Shown: positions 1 through 12,500 of the stretch, in pieces | How the letters are laid out: every line of letters starts with the position of its first letter | Numbering within the stretch: position 1 is the stretch's first letter | Origin: Stachybotrys elegans | Lineage: Eukaryota; Ascomycota; Sordariomycetes; Hypocreales; Stachybotryaceae | Direction of reading: 5' to 3' | Length of the DNA: 64,000 nucleotides | NCBI GenBank assembly: GCA_020746835.1 | Contig: JAGPNK010000005.1 | Coordinates: forward strand, 372,001 to 436,000 | Made by a program: the position numbers and the translations under genes | The notes under the pieces: generated by a model | The model's input: only the letters and a program-made list of their open reading frames with translations | Database searches by the model: none | What the model was told of the DNA's origin: nothing

Positions 1-2965
1 GCAGGTAAGGGTACTGTGAGGAATGGGAGAAACCACCGCTTGACTGCTGACCACAAACAAAAAGGAAACAATAAAAGGTTGGATGATGATCAGACCATTC
101 TTCCCAGAGAGGAGCGCAGGACCGGTGGTTATGTATATCGGTTCACGAAGCTCGGGGGAATAAGAAGCTCATGGCTGGCTGGGATCAAGGTCCAACAGCC
201 CCAAGCGTGCCCATCGGGGGGAACCAACATAGCATCAAGGCCACAGACGGCTAGCCGGGGCATGTTGGGCCCGATCATGGAGAGAAGCCAACTGAAAACA
301 GTAAGTAGTCGAAGTGTTCGGCGTTCGCGTGGTAAGCTATGACCCGAAACCTGGGAGCCATGCTGGGCATCGAATCTCGTGGCGGTCGAGCGGACTGTTG
401 GCGGGACCCGACGACGGGTGGCTAGGCAAGGGTGCTAGGAGGGGCTGAGTGATGGTGGTGTCTGGCGAGATGAGTGGGAGAGGCTCCAAGGTGAAGCCGC
501 AAATGAATGATGTCGGGGCAACATTTTGGAATGGATGAAATGGATGTGGGTTCACAGGGTTATTTTTGGCCCCCCTAGCTGACTCAGATCGGCGTGGCTC
601 TTCCCATTAATGGACTAGCGGATTCGGCTAATTTACTATCTGTGGCTTCCTTCGCAGATCACACGCTGTAAAAAAAGAAGCACCAGTGCTGTAGCAGCCT
701 AGAGAGCCTGTCCAGAGGCCAACTCTAGCGCTAGGAGCCCTACGAGAAAGCTAAACGTCACTGCAACGGCTGCGCTGAGCGTCCTTGGCCATCTCTTGTC
801 ATCGAAGATGCCCAGCCAGATGCTCCCGACTTCCGACTGACAGGGAGCAAGACTGGTTTAGCATCGGCGGTGTTTATTCGCTGCTCCTTCATCGCCAAGT
901 TGCGTGGACTGTACATATGAGGCGGCCCAAGCTCTGTTATTCTCGGCCACCACGAGGTCAACAATTCATGAACCCTTGAACCCTTGACTATGGGTCGCTG
1001 TGCATCACATCCTCCAGCCAACCAAGCAACCCACTAATGTTGCATTGTGGGATAACTCGTCGCAAAGGTGTAGCTCTTACATCTGTTGGTCCGTCTATCT
1101 GCGGCCAGTGGATCATGCATTGATGCATGGGTTGAGTCGTGATGGAGGGTGAGGTTGCCCAACGGCCAGTTCTTACGCGGCGCAGATAGATTCCACCCGC
1201 CATGGCATTGTCCTCTATTCACGGGGTATATAAACCAAGCGATCTCCTGTGCAAGATCAAACTTGTTGAGCGCTTCTATGTTCATCTTGAAGTGTCCGTC
1301 GATTCGACAAGATATCCTCCCCTCCCCAGCCCGCTGTGCTATGCGAGCCCTCTCCGTTGGTCACCGGAAGCTAATATATTGACAGCCACCCGATACACCG
1401 TCGGCCTACATATTGCCTCTACTAGTTGCAGCGTCGATCTCGCTGTGCGCGTGATCCTCCACTGTCACTCTTTACCCGCTGAGCGATATTGACCCGTGGC
1501 CAACATCCAGAACATGCAGTCAGCCATCGTTGCAGCACCAACAGCCCAACCCAGCCAGCAGCCCTGACCGCCTGGAACCAGTACCGACAGGACACTGCTT
1601 CAGCCGTTCCCCGCTTTCAACGCTCATCCCAAAAGGGTTTATGATCACTTTACGAGGTATCACTTGTCCAGCAGCCACCCTCGCTCTGAGTTTTATTGTA
1701 TTCGCAATCTCATTTCTTCAAATTTAATTGCCATAGAATTCTTATTTTGGTAGGAGCACCAATAAAGCGTGACAGTCCAACGAGCAACAGCCGCCTCTCT
1801 CCAGACCATCTATCCAGACCACATGGCATCTACAACAATGGCATGCCACAGGCGTTGCCCTTACTCATCTGCCAGTCATGGCGAACATTTCCTCCTAGAT
1901 CTCTAGCCTGGGCAGCGCCGATTATCCTGCACACACCCTCCCTGCAGCGCCCCGCTACTCGGCAACACGGGTGTGCCGCATCTTGTTCAGCCTGCTACCT
2001 GTTCCCGGATTCTTACGCATTACCTCAGCTGTTTTTCTGATCAACCATGATGGTGGCTAGACAAGTTTACTCGATGTCGAGCGAAAGAGCAAAATAGAGA
2101 AGTAAATAAAAGTGGCGATATTTCCCGTCCATTTGCGCGCATGCTTGAGATCTATGAAGACTACACACGTCTACTCGAGGTTCATGCTCTCTGTAATTAA
2201 GGTGAAGCGACCCTGAAGCCAAGGCAGATTGGACTGTTTCCCGAATCGGGCAATGGTCCAAAATGGCCAGGGCTGACCTGCTGGCATCACTGGCTGACTG
2301 GGATCTGGGACGATGGTTGAAGCTTCTCCACATCAGCGCACCATAGCCTGGAACAATCCTCTGCTTCTCCTCCGTAATGTAATTATTGTCCAAATGTATT
2401 TGTGGCTGAGGCCCAAGCTTCTCCTCCAGCCCCTAAACTGTCCTGCCACGGTGCCCACACGGCGCGCTTGTATGGTCCAAGCCCCGTTTTCGGTGCATTC
2501 TCAACACCAAAATAAATGAGAAATACATGAGAACATACTCCCGTCTGTCCCTCTTTCGACACGTGAGTTGGGTGGTTTTTGAGGGACTTTGAGTAGACAA
2601 AGTTAGAATGCTGGCTGAGGATGAGACGATTGAGTTGAGAATCTTGAATAACGTGGGAGTTCAGGTCGGCGGAATCCACTTCATGATTTACAATCCACAG
2701 CGACTTTCGACTTGATTTAGATATGTCTATAAGTCACACAAATGCCTGACGAATATCATTAACCATCCGAGGAAGCAAGGGCCTATTCAGAGGGCATTTC
2801 ATAGTACCCAGCCTATCAATGCGGACCGCGTCGGCCTGGAAGAGGGAGTTCCGGGTAGGCCAGAAAGGGAAAAGGAAAGGGACAGCAGCGGCATTCCCTA
2901 TACTACTTATTATATTCATACTAAATAGATACAAGCATGCTGGTGGTTTTGATCTTTATAAGCGC
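1..2965. other. gene-poor stretch, no supported gene
   Basis: I see no open frame with a recognisable domain, no plausible multi-exon model and no RNA gene. Short frames of 60-115 codons exist on both strands, but their composition is unlike the verified genes nearby. The only structured feature is TATA-like sequence near 1227, with no credible coding frame behind it. Confidence 0.6.
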
Positions 2966-5900
2966 CTAGTATTGGCAAAAGATTTCGTTGACAGGGAAGA
3001 AGTTGTAGAAGCACTTCGAGTACTGGAATGCGTCGGGATCCAGCGGGTCAAACGAGGTCTGGTCCGGGAACTCGTGGTCGGGCACCTCACACCCAGGAGG
3101 CCGGACAACTTGTTTCCTGCAGTCAATCATATCCCGTAGCTCGGCTGTGCAGTCGAAGTTGTTGACGAGGGCCGCCTCGTAGTTTGAAATGTAGCCCTGC
3201 AGTTCTGAGACTTCGTCTTCAGGTAGGGGAAAGTTCTTGGGAGCTAACCCTCCCTGCTCATAGCCAAAGCAGAGACAGTTCTAGAATGGGTGTTAGCAGG
3301 TTGCCCTTGGAAAGCTTAAAAAAGTGGAATTTGGTCAAGGGAGGCCCAAGGGTGACGGCCGGTATCACTCACGTCGCTGTGCCATATACAACCGCCTATA
3401 CTGAGGCATATGTCCTGGTCGATAGGTTTGGAGCGACCAGGTCCAATTCCGCTGTGATTCTATAAAACCAAGCCTTAGATTCTAGGCGCTCTCACGATTT
3501 ATTATAATGGATGGCTGCCAACTTACCTTTTCGTAGCACAGAATGTTTTCGGCCTATATCGCCCCAGGTTAGCACCAACGATAAAACCGGCAGGGAAAGA
3601 GAAATGATAGATGGGTGGACATACGCTCCCGTAAAGGAAAAAGTATTTCTTTCTGTTCTCGGACTGCATAGCCTTGATCGTAGCAAATTCAATCTGTATC
3701 ACAAAACGTTAGCAGGGGTCGCGGAGTTGGGGAAGTCGAATGGAAGACGCACAAACTTGGCTTGCGTATTCTCGACATAGGCTTCCGCCATGCCGTCGAC
3801 AATTTCCTTGCTCAGATATCGTCCGTCCTGGAACACGGACTCTACGTACTCCTCGGCAGATCCCGTCCAGCCATCAGGCTTCTTGCCATTGAAAATGCCC
3901 TCGACAGCGTCGCCCATGCCCTTGATGAGCCCGGTGAACATTTTCCCGTAAACCTTCTCGAGCTCGTCATTGAGATCGTCCGGGTCCACATAGCCGTCGA
4001 GCTCTTCCGGGTCCCCTGCGATCCCGCCTATGATCTCTGTGAAGATGCCGAGCGGGGTCGAGGCCTTGCCAAACAGCTCGGCTGTAGGGCGGCCAGGGAA
4101 CTTCTCACCGATGAATTCCGAGATACCCACGAGCGATGTGAGTATGCTGAGCAGCATGTTGAGTATGTCCGAGTTGGCATCCTCGGGCGGTGTTCCATAA
4201 GCCTCGACCACGTCCTTGATATTGCTCGCTAGGTTGCCGATGCCGTCCTCCACCAAGCCCGCCCATATCTGCGAGTAGGAGCTGTACAGCAGGCCAATGG
4301 AGACGTGCACATAAAAGGCCTCGTCAGGGGTGTAGTCTTCACAGGGGGTGCTGAGGGGCCCTGGACAGTTGCCCGAGTGCACGTGGTTGCAGTCGTATGT
4401 CGACCCTCCGGTGCCGCCGTTGAGGACCGAGGAGAAGAAGTTATAGTCCCAGTTTTCAGCGCCATTCTCTTGGAGGAATTCGCCCAAGAAGCCGCTGGCT
4501 CCACTCAGAGCCCAGGTGTTCTTGAGTACCTCGAAGTCCTTGGAGCCGAAATTGTAGCCGCAGCCGCCACCTTCAACTTGGTGGCCAGTATTCCCGCCGC
4601 CGCCACCACCACCACCGCCACCTTGACCGGGAACAGGAGGCAACGCGGGACCCATGACGGCGTCGTCGCCTGTCTCGTCGTGAATTCCGCAGGATGGCGC
4701 AAACGAGGTTCTGGCCTCGTTGTTGAATGTTCCCAGGAGGAAGTGCTCGTCCGCAACCCCATTGCCATCGAGGTCCGCATAGTTGACGCAGGTGCCGGCC
4801 GCGAGGCCGTCGTACGCCCGCTCAGCCTGCCGCCTCCAGTGGAACGACGATCCGCCTTCGCTGCCGGGGGCGCCGCGGCCCTCATTGTACCAGACGTACG
4901 TGTCTCCGCTGAGCTTGTCTATCCAGAGCATGTCGTCGACGCCGTCTGCGTTGACGTCAGCCCACCGGAGGTTGGCACGGTCTTTATCCTCGGAGAACTT
5001 GATTTGGCCGACATTGGTGAAGCTGTTGTCGCTGTTGTGCAAGAAACCAGTCACGCGTCCGTCGGGCTCGAGGCACATGTAGTCGGCGCGGCCGTTGCCG
5101 GTAAGATCGGCAAATCGAACGGCCACTTGTTTCGGTACTATGTCAGTGAACCTATCTCTCTGCGAGAAATCGAGGGGGACTTACAATCATAGATCCCAAG
5201 ACCGCGCTTCTGGGAGCAGGAGAGCCCTGGAGCAGGATCCGTGAGGTGCGTCCACTGCCAGCTTCCCTTCTGAGGATACTCGTTGAGGAAGACTTCAACA
5301 CCTCCTCCGTTGGGATTGACGTGTATAATGTCACAGTCTCCGTCGCCGTCCCAGTCGGCCAAGTGCAGGTCGCGGCGGTCCATGTCGCGAGGCGGCGTCC
5401 AGATTGTACCAGCTGAGGGATCCCAGAAGCCGCCCGGGTCTGAGTCGCTGATGGACTTCTTGCCCCGGTTGATGAAGAGCTCCATGCGGCCATTCGACCA
5501 CGTCCAGACGTAGTCCTCGCGACCGTCAGTATGGCCAGCCATGTTGCAGAACTTGTCTCCATCGGCTAGCAGCTTGGTGCCGCCAACGCCCGTGTTCTTC
5601 CACACACGCATGGTGAAGCGATGCTTGCCGTTGCTCAACTCTTCATGCTGCATGAAGACGTAGTCCTGCTTGGGGAGATTGCCAAACACGGGTGTCTCGC
5701 CATAGATGCGTGCAAAGTGGATGCGGTTTCTCAGATATGACTCGTCATCCGTCATGTATGAGCCCACGCCTAGGTGAGTCGGACCTGACGTCGTGCCCTT
5801 GAGGAAGCCTTGGCGCCAAGCGACGTTGAGGCCGTTGCCGTCGCGGCCGATTGCGCAGCTGCGAGCATTAGTGTACGTGGTCGTCTGCCCAACAGTCCCA

Positions 5901-7637
5901 ACCCACAGCCAGTCATCACGTCCATCACCATTGATGTCTTCAAACCGGACACCTCGAATGTCGCCCATGCCCTTGGCTGCGAAGCGTTGGCCTAGGGCTT
6001 GCCAGTATTTGGGTATCGGGTCGACCCAGCCGTTGCGCCAGAAGTGAACATTGCCGCCGTCATCAATGATGCCGTAGTCACCGCGACCATCGCCGTCAAT
6101 GTCGCCCAGCACAACACGCTCCTGCTTATACCCTTCGTTGGTCTTGATCAAGGCGGTACTGCTGACCCGCTTGAAGGTAGGTGGCTTGCTGGCGGCGCGA
6201 TTGCCATCGGCCTGGTTGACCGACAGGTAAGCATTTCCCTCGGGATCGATGCAGACCAGGTCGTCAAGCCCATCTCCCGTCATGTCAATGAAGTGAATGC
6301 CTCGGGGATTACAGTAAAGGTCTGGAATCAAGTCGGCAATCCTAGTGAATGTGCCTTTGCCGTCGCCAGAGTTCTTCCACAGGGAAAACACATGGTCCGT
6401 CTCGGTAAGATTGACCCAGGCAACGAGGTCGTCGTAGTTTTGCGAGAACAACCGAGCGAAGCGCCACTGGTCTCTGTCCCAGTCACTATCCCATGTCCAG
6501 CTGACGGGCATCTGCTGGCTCGAATGAATGTAGATGCCGTCGTCATGGCCATAACCACGCTGCGTGAGTCCGCCGGCGTCAGTGCCGCTGCCGGCAAACT
6601 TGTCGCAAACCGTGGGGCCAGCGCTGAACGGCTGAGGAACGACGAGTTTGTTGGCCGCGGCAGCTTCCATGATGGCCTTGTAGAAGACGGCCGCCATCTT
6701 GCGGTGTCCGGCATCGTTGGGGTGAATGTGGGTAGTCTCTGCGGAGGAATAGTCGTCGGGAATAACAAGCCAATCCGAACCGCCGGGGGCCATTTCTGCG
6801 AGATAGATGCACTTTCCGGCGCTGGCTCTCTGCTTGACAAGTTCACGGTACGCATCGTTGATGACGGGACGAGTCTTGACACCGGTGGAATGAGTGGTTG
6901 GGATCAGAGTGGACAGCATGATGCACGTATTGGCCATGTCCTGGGCTCCCCAGAGGGCGTCGAGGACCTTGCCCATGCGAACCCCGGCCTCGGAGGGCGA
7001 TACGTTGCCATTGGCATCGTTGGTGCCAGCATTGATGATGACAACATTGGGCTGTAGGAAGAATCAGCAAGGATCCAAACGCAGATGGGTACAAACTCGG
7101 ATGGATCCAAGTTCAGATGTTGGAGAAGGGTACCTTGTAAGGAACTGCGTTGGGGATGCGACGAAGCACTTCGTCGATAATGTCCCCGGGAACAGCCTCA
7201 TGGTTCTGAGAGGTTAGATTGTCAAATCAAGAGCGTGTGGATTTAAGAGACGTACCCAGTCCTTCATTGTGCCGCTGTATAAGCTTCCCACCATGTTGAC
7301 CTCCCAACCGTTCGACCTGAGGGCATCGCGAAGAGCCTTCCGAAGACTAAGCGAAAGGTCAGTCAAAACACTCTGGCAGTCGCAGTTGCTGCACTCATCC
7401 ATTGCCATCGCTGGATCCTACTCCGCTCATGATGGATGCACCAAGTGGTAGAATGCGTAGCTCGACTTTGTTTTGTCTTTTGTCGATGCCTGCCAAGTCA
7501 AAGTCGTCCAAGGTCATGCTGGAATTGCGAGTCAACCAATCATCGCCTACAAGACTCGCAGGAACTGCAGCCACTATGCTGGGCAAGACTGCCCAGGCCA
7601 AAGCCGTAAGCAAAGCGCTGCTGACTGGCCGATGCAT
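2966..7637 (-). CDS. large secreted SGNH hydrolase with FG-GAP repeats and a novel C-terminal domain
   Basis: Nine exons: 7637-7399, 7346-7256, 7205-7134, 7051-5185, 5125-3753, 3693-3625, 3553-3527, 3459-3373, 3280-2966. They sum to 1380 codons with the frame kept throughout. A signal peptide (MHRPVSSALLTALAWAVLPS) is followed by a KR Kex2-like site. The SGNH/GDSL esterase blocks are GAS (nucleophile Ser), GTND and HPND (catalytic Asp/His), all before about residue 250. FG-GAP/VCBS-type repeats (for example DINGDGRDDW, DLDGNGVAD) run from about 300 to 900 and suggest a beta-propeller. Next come a poly-Gly linker at about 928 and roughly 450 residues of acidic, Cys-containing sequence I do not recognise. 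I chose the second Met because a TATA box lies 71 bp upstream of it and only about 30 bp from the earlier Met. Intron 1 (7398-7347) needs an ATGAGT donor instead of GT. Likely an extracellular esterase; the substrate is unknown. Confidence 0.85.
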
Positions 7638-7707
7638 TGTGGCTCGAGCGTGACAGGGAGTAGGATGCGGATGTTTCAAGAGGAGATGGCAGTTGTCGTC
7701 GCCGCAC

Positions 7708-7713
7708 TTTATA
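7708..7713 (-). promoter_or_regulatory. TATA box of the SGNH/FG-GAP gene
   Basis: Read on the minus strand this is TATAAA. It lies 71 bp upstream of the Met at 7637 and about 29 bp upstream of the earlier in-frame Met at 7679. The spacing favours the downstream Met as the start. Confidence 0.5.
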
Positions 7714-8645
7714 CTTGTCAGGCAGTTGAGAGCTCAGGATCGTTTGACCAGAGGCACCGGATCATGCTTGTCTGGTGAATACGCCGTTGGTCAGATACGC
7801 CGTTTGCCGAATACGCCCAACACGTATGGTAAACGGCGTTTGACAAATAGCAATTAATCTTACAGTCAGGGCATGGCAGAAGTTCATACCAGTTGCTAGC
7901 AGGGATTGACCCGGGGTAGAGAAACAAGCATACTTGGCAACCAAAGAAATGAGTACTAAACATAATGGATCTCTTCCAGCATGAACTTCAATCGAGTGCT
8001 AACTTGCTAGAAGTGCAATGCCATTCTTAGTGGTCGAATTAAGCTATGCCTGCCGAGACCACCTCACATGCTAGAGCTGAATGATGTTGATCGGCCCAAG
8101 TGTGGGTTTCCAAGCTGGATATTGTGTGGGAAGCCAAGGACATTTGCAACATTTCTACCTTACCGGGTTTATGTGGCGGGCTGCGATTCTTGTGTGTAAT
8201 ATTGGTCCTGTGCCGTATACCTCGGGCTGGATCGAGACACTACCTAGCTTTGTACCGCGGAGCTTCGGCTTGCACGCGCTGCTATCCTTGTGACGGAGAC
8301 TAACCTTGCAGCGTGAACGGAACATTCTAACTGGCCAGTGTAGGACTCAATTTTTGATGAGGGAGTTAATTGAGTTCGTTACTTGTACCCCTTTCCCAAC
8401 CCCAAGTCCATGCCACATAAGCCCAAATCCGAAGTGTCCAACCCATGCACCTACCTTGTACTGCGTACCTACGCAAGCATTGTTGGCGGTTCGGCATTAG
8501 CATGGCCCATGTGATCAGGTATGTGGTCGAACAATGATGAGCGTGCATTGATTGTCTTAATAGTAAGGTATAGCAACCCATTAGCAAGAGCAATATCAAG
8601 AAAGGGATGTTGAACGTATATCTATGTGCATCTAACGATGCCCTT
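7714..8645. other. intergenic, with a short tandem repeat
   Basis: No gene is supported here. The one structured element is three imperfect 16-bp units at 7778-7825 that share ATACGCC, followed by an inverted AAACGGCGT at 7831. Confidence 0.5.
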
Positions 8646-8649
8646 GTTC

Positions 8650-9320
8650 CACGCGCGGACATTGCCTGTGTCCTTAACCCAGATACTCGTCTCGGAAGTC
8701 TCCGTTGAGATCGGCGAAGACGACACCCGACTTGGCTGTGGGATTCTTGTCAAAGGCCGTCTCTCGCAATCATCTGGCTGTCTGGAACCCCTGCCAGGTC
8801 CAGGAATCACCTGTGCCACCAGTCCTGGAGCAAATAACGGACCCATGATCCTTGACGAAGCAGCAGTCTGCTCGTCCGTCACCGTCCATGTCGGCGATGC
8901 GGACATCGGTGGCTTCGTAGCCGTCGTGCGTGGGAACAACCTGGCCAAGGCTCTTATCTTAAACTTGGAGGGGTTTCCTCCTTGGTTTAGTGACACTCAC
9001 AGAGTCGAGTCAGCTTTGAGGCAGAAGAAATCATCCAACCCGTCGTTGTTGAAGTCTGCAAATGCGTAGCGAGGTCCAGAATCGCAATCCATATCAACGT
9101 CAAACTGCCTGGCGCCAGCAAACTGGCCGCCACCCTGGTTCTGGCGGTACTAGTGACTATTCGTACCATCCAGCTCGTGGCGGAAACGGATCCACTCATC
9201 GAGGGCATTGCTACGAGAAGAGTTGGCCGCGTTGAGGACGATGTTGGCAAAGAAGATATGCCATGGGTAATCCTTGATCAGCAACTGAGGGTCACCACCA
9301 TTCTCATGTCGCATTGACTT
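8650..9320 (-). pseudogene. decayed FG-GAP repeat gene
   Basis: Minus-strand translation gives clear FG-GAP repeats: FADFNNDGLDDFFCLKADS (about 9060-9005), RIADMDGDGRADCCFVKD (about 8910-8855), FADLNGDFRDEYL, and then WVKDTGNVRAWNKG. The frame is broken by a TAG at 9150-9152, a TGA at 8770-8772, and a one-base frameshift near 8675 that separates DEYL from WVKDTGN. A GTGAGT donor remains after the first repeat. N-terminal text before the first stop (DYPWHIFFANIVLNAA) runs up to about 9320. It resembles the propeller part of the neighbouring intact gene, and I infer a decayed paralogue. No SGNH blocks are visible. Confidence 0.75.
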
Positions 9321-9544
9321 GACAACGCCCTGCGTTTGGCTACATTTATATCAGTCTTGTCTATCATAGGTGTTATGATGATGAAAATTGGCATGCAGTC
9401 CGAGGTGGAAGCAGTAGACACTAGACAGTACAGCAGGGGTGGTACCTAGTGCCCTGACAACCAATACAGTTGTAAACAGTAGAGAAACAATAACGAGGCC
9501 ATCGTCAAGCGTGCAGGGTAGTCGACTGGCATCGTACGTGTTTG

Positions 9545-12500
9545 TCATTTCATTACCCTTTCAAGCATCCGAGCCAGGGCGTGATTACCCCTGCTTCTGA
9601 CATGGTCATACACGGTTTTGTTCTCCTTGTCCTGCAAATTCGGATTCGCTCCCTTGCTAAGTAGCAACTCAACCTGACCGAAAGGGTTTCTCCAAAATTG
9701 GACCGTTGCCATGAGCGCTGTTCTTCCTCTTGTATCCTGATGATTGACATCTGCCCCTGCGTCTAGCAAAAGCCTGACAATATCCCCGCTGCGATTTGAT
9801 ATTGCCTTCATAAGTGCTGTTGAACCATCTTTATCTTGCTGGTTGACGTCTGCCCCTGCGTCTAGCAAAAGCTGGGCAAAATTCCTGTCGCTGTGAAATG
9901 TTGCCTTCATAAGTGCTGTTGAACCGCTGTCATCCGGCTGGTTGACGTCTGTTCCTGCGAGGATCAAAATTCGGACAATATCCATTTGTCTAAAGGATAA
10001 TGCCCGGTTGAGTGCTGTTGAACCATTCTTATTCTGCTTGATATCTGCCCCTACATCTAGCAAAAGCTGGGCAACATCTTTGTGGCCATTTGCTGATGCC
10101 TTCGTAAGTGGCGTATCGTTATTGTTATTCTGCTGGTTGACGTCTGCCCCTGCGCCTACCAAAATCCGGACAACATCTGTGAGGCCATTTGCTGATGCCT
10201 CTATAAGTGGTGTGGAGCTTCTGCTGTCATGCTGGTTGACATCTGCCCCTGCGTCTATCAAAAGCTGGGTAATGTCTTTGCTACCCCGGGACGATGCTTC
10301 TATAAGTGCTGTCCGATCGTCTCCGTCCTGATAATTGACAACCGCGCCGTTTTCTATGAGAATCTGCGCATATCTCAACCATCTCACACGTGCTGCTCCA
10401 ATAAGCGCTGCTCCCTGCTCCCAAGGAGTCATTCTGGACGCAATGAAGCGAATGGCTGCTGGGAGTCCGCATGTCGACAGAATTTCCAACCATTCTTGCC
10501 TCGGGCTGTCCATCGAAGGTATGAAGTTCCCTGGGTACATGAATTGGCAAATTATACTTCGGGCACGGCCATTGAGAGGGTTAAGGGGGTTGTTGTCTGC
10601 GTCAACAGTGACACAAACATGCGCGAGCAATTCCTCCACTGCCATCCATTTCTCAGCACCTCCGGCTCGTTCCAGTGGTGTCTTTCGTCCCAGGTCTCTT
10701 TCAATGGGATTGGCCCCATTCTTGAGCAAAACCTTTACGAGTAAGTGTCGGCCCTCCTGAGCAGCCCATGACAGTGGTGTTCGGCCACGATAATCCTTCA
10801 TATCCTTTCTAAAATTGAGTCCTTTTGTCAAGCTCTCGCCCTCGAACATGACGTTAGGCAGTCCCAAAAGAGCCGCTACCGCGTCTTCGTGGTTATTTGC
10901 CAAGGCAGCGAAGAGGGGATGCTGAAAATGCAGCTTGGAATTGCTGACAGCAGAAAATTGGCCTTCAGAGCCTCGAATCAGATTACCGTGTCCTCGATCG
11001 GCCAAAATGTACAGAGGCTCTGCAGTTGGACCATATTCCCGGGATATCGTCCTTTGCCCATAGTCAAGGATTTTATGCCCACAGGACGCAAAAAACCATG
11101 ATAGGAAACTCATTTGGTCGATTGATCGGGATGCCAAGTTGGCGTGATGGAGGATATGCTGACCTGCGTATTCCAGAAAGATACAAGCAGGTTCGCTGCC
11201 AACTGTTTCTGCTGCCTTACCCACTATTGGGTGAGACAAATAGTCCTTGCAACAATTCATGAGCAGGTTGTGGCTGTTGGCCTCCCAGTCGTCACCGAGT
11301 TCGGGCCAAATCTTCTGTACCCCACGCTCCTTGATCAAAAAGTCACGAACGGACTCGTGAATGAACTGAAGTGCCGGCCGCGCCGCCTTGGGGTCGTCAG
11401 GCTCAACGAGGCCTTTTGAGGAGCTGACCGCGAAGTTGCGGCTGCTCTCCTCGTCTGCGTCATCGAACAAGCCGTCGTCATCGGACTCATACCTGCCGTT
11501 CGCCAATCCCTCTGCCCATATGGCGTGCCTAAGTTCGACGGTATTGAGTGGTCGTTTTGCACACAGAACCCAAAGAATGCAGAGCTTCAGTTCATCTGGG
11601 CGGTGCTGATCACGGGTAAGCATCTCCTTGAAAAGCTCGCCCAGTTCGGCAGGAATCTTCTTTAGCCTCTGGCGCAGATTAGGAATTCCATTCCGACTCT
11701 CATCGTTGAGAATCTTGACGACTAGAACAACCCATAGGAAGACGCCTTTGGCCTTGTCCAAGATTTCTTGTCGTAAGCTGTCGTGTAGTCGTTTGGGTGC
11801 TTTGAGGTTCTTCGACAAATACTTTTCGAGGTCATTCTCGTGGCCTGCTTCACGCTCAAGGACAAAATCGGGCTCCGTTTCGATACAAGGATAAGGGCGG
11901 CTGGAGAAGCAGATGCGGAGCTCGGTCGACTCTTCAGTCAATGTGCGCAAGAATTCAACCATGTCTCGGGCATCATTTTCGTCGCATTCATCTAGCGCGT
12001 CGATGAAATAAGTTAAAGATCGCTGACCCAGTCGCTGGATCGCATTTCTGAGAAGCTCTTTGAGAGCATCTCGGTCAGGACATGCCCGTTGAGTGGACGG
12101 TATTATGGTTGTGTCATCCAGCACAGATTGGAGGTCTGGAAGGGCGTTTAGGGTGTCATATAATAAGGACCGGTAGAGGCCGTCGACCGACTTTTGGAGA
12201 CTGTCGCCTCGGGCGTGGAAGAAGAATGATACCACATTAGTGCCTAGCCTGCTCTTCCTGGCCCGCGCATCCAAGAATTTCATCATAGTCGACTTGCCAG
12301 CCCCTGCCTTTCCATGTAGCCAAAGGAAGCCGGTAGAAGCGGCATCACGCTGATTTCCGAGCCATCTCTTGTACTTTGGCAGGTCCAGAAACCACTTACA
12401 CGTCTCCTTCTCCACATGCGAGATGGCATTTCGACGAGCGTTGATCTTGAGGAAGCTCAAAGATTCTAGTAGTTCCTTTCGCCTGCCAGGTACCTCAGCA

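Noticed and set aside
4305..5192. Long plus-strand frame opposite the FG-GAP gene
   Set aside because: It is the mirror of a GC-rich exon whose minus-strand frame carries clear FG-GAP repeats.
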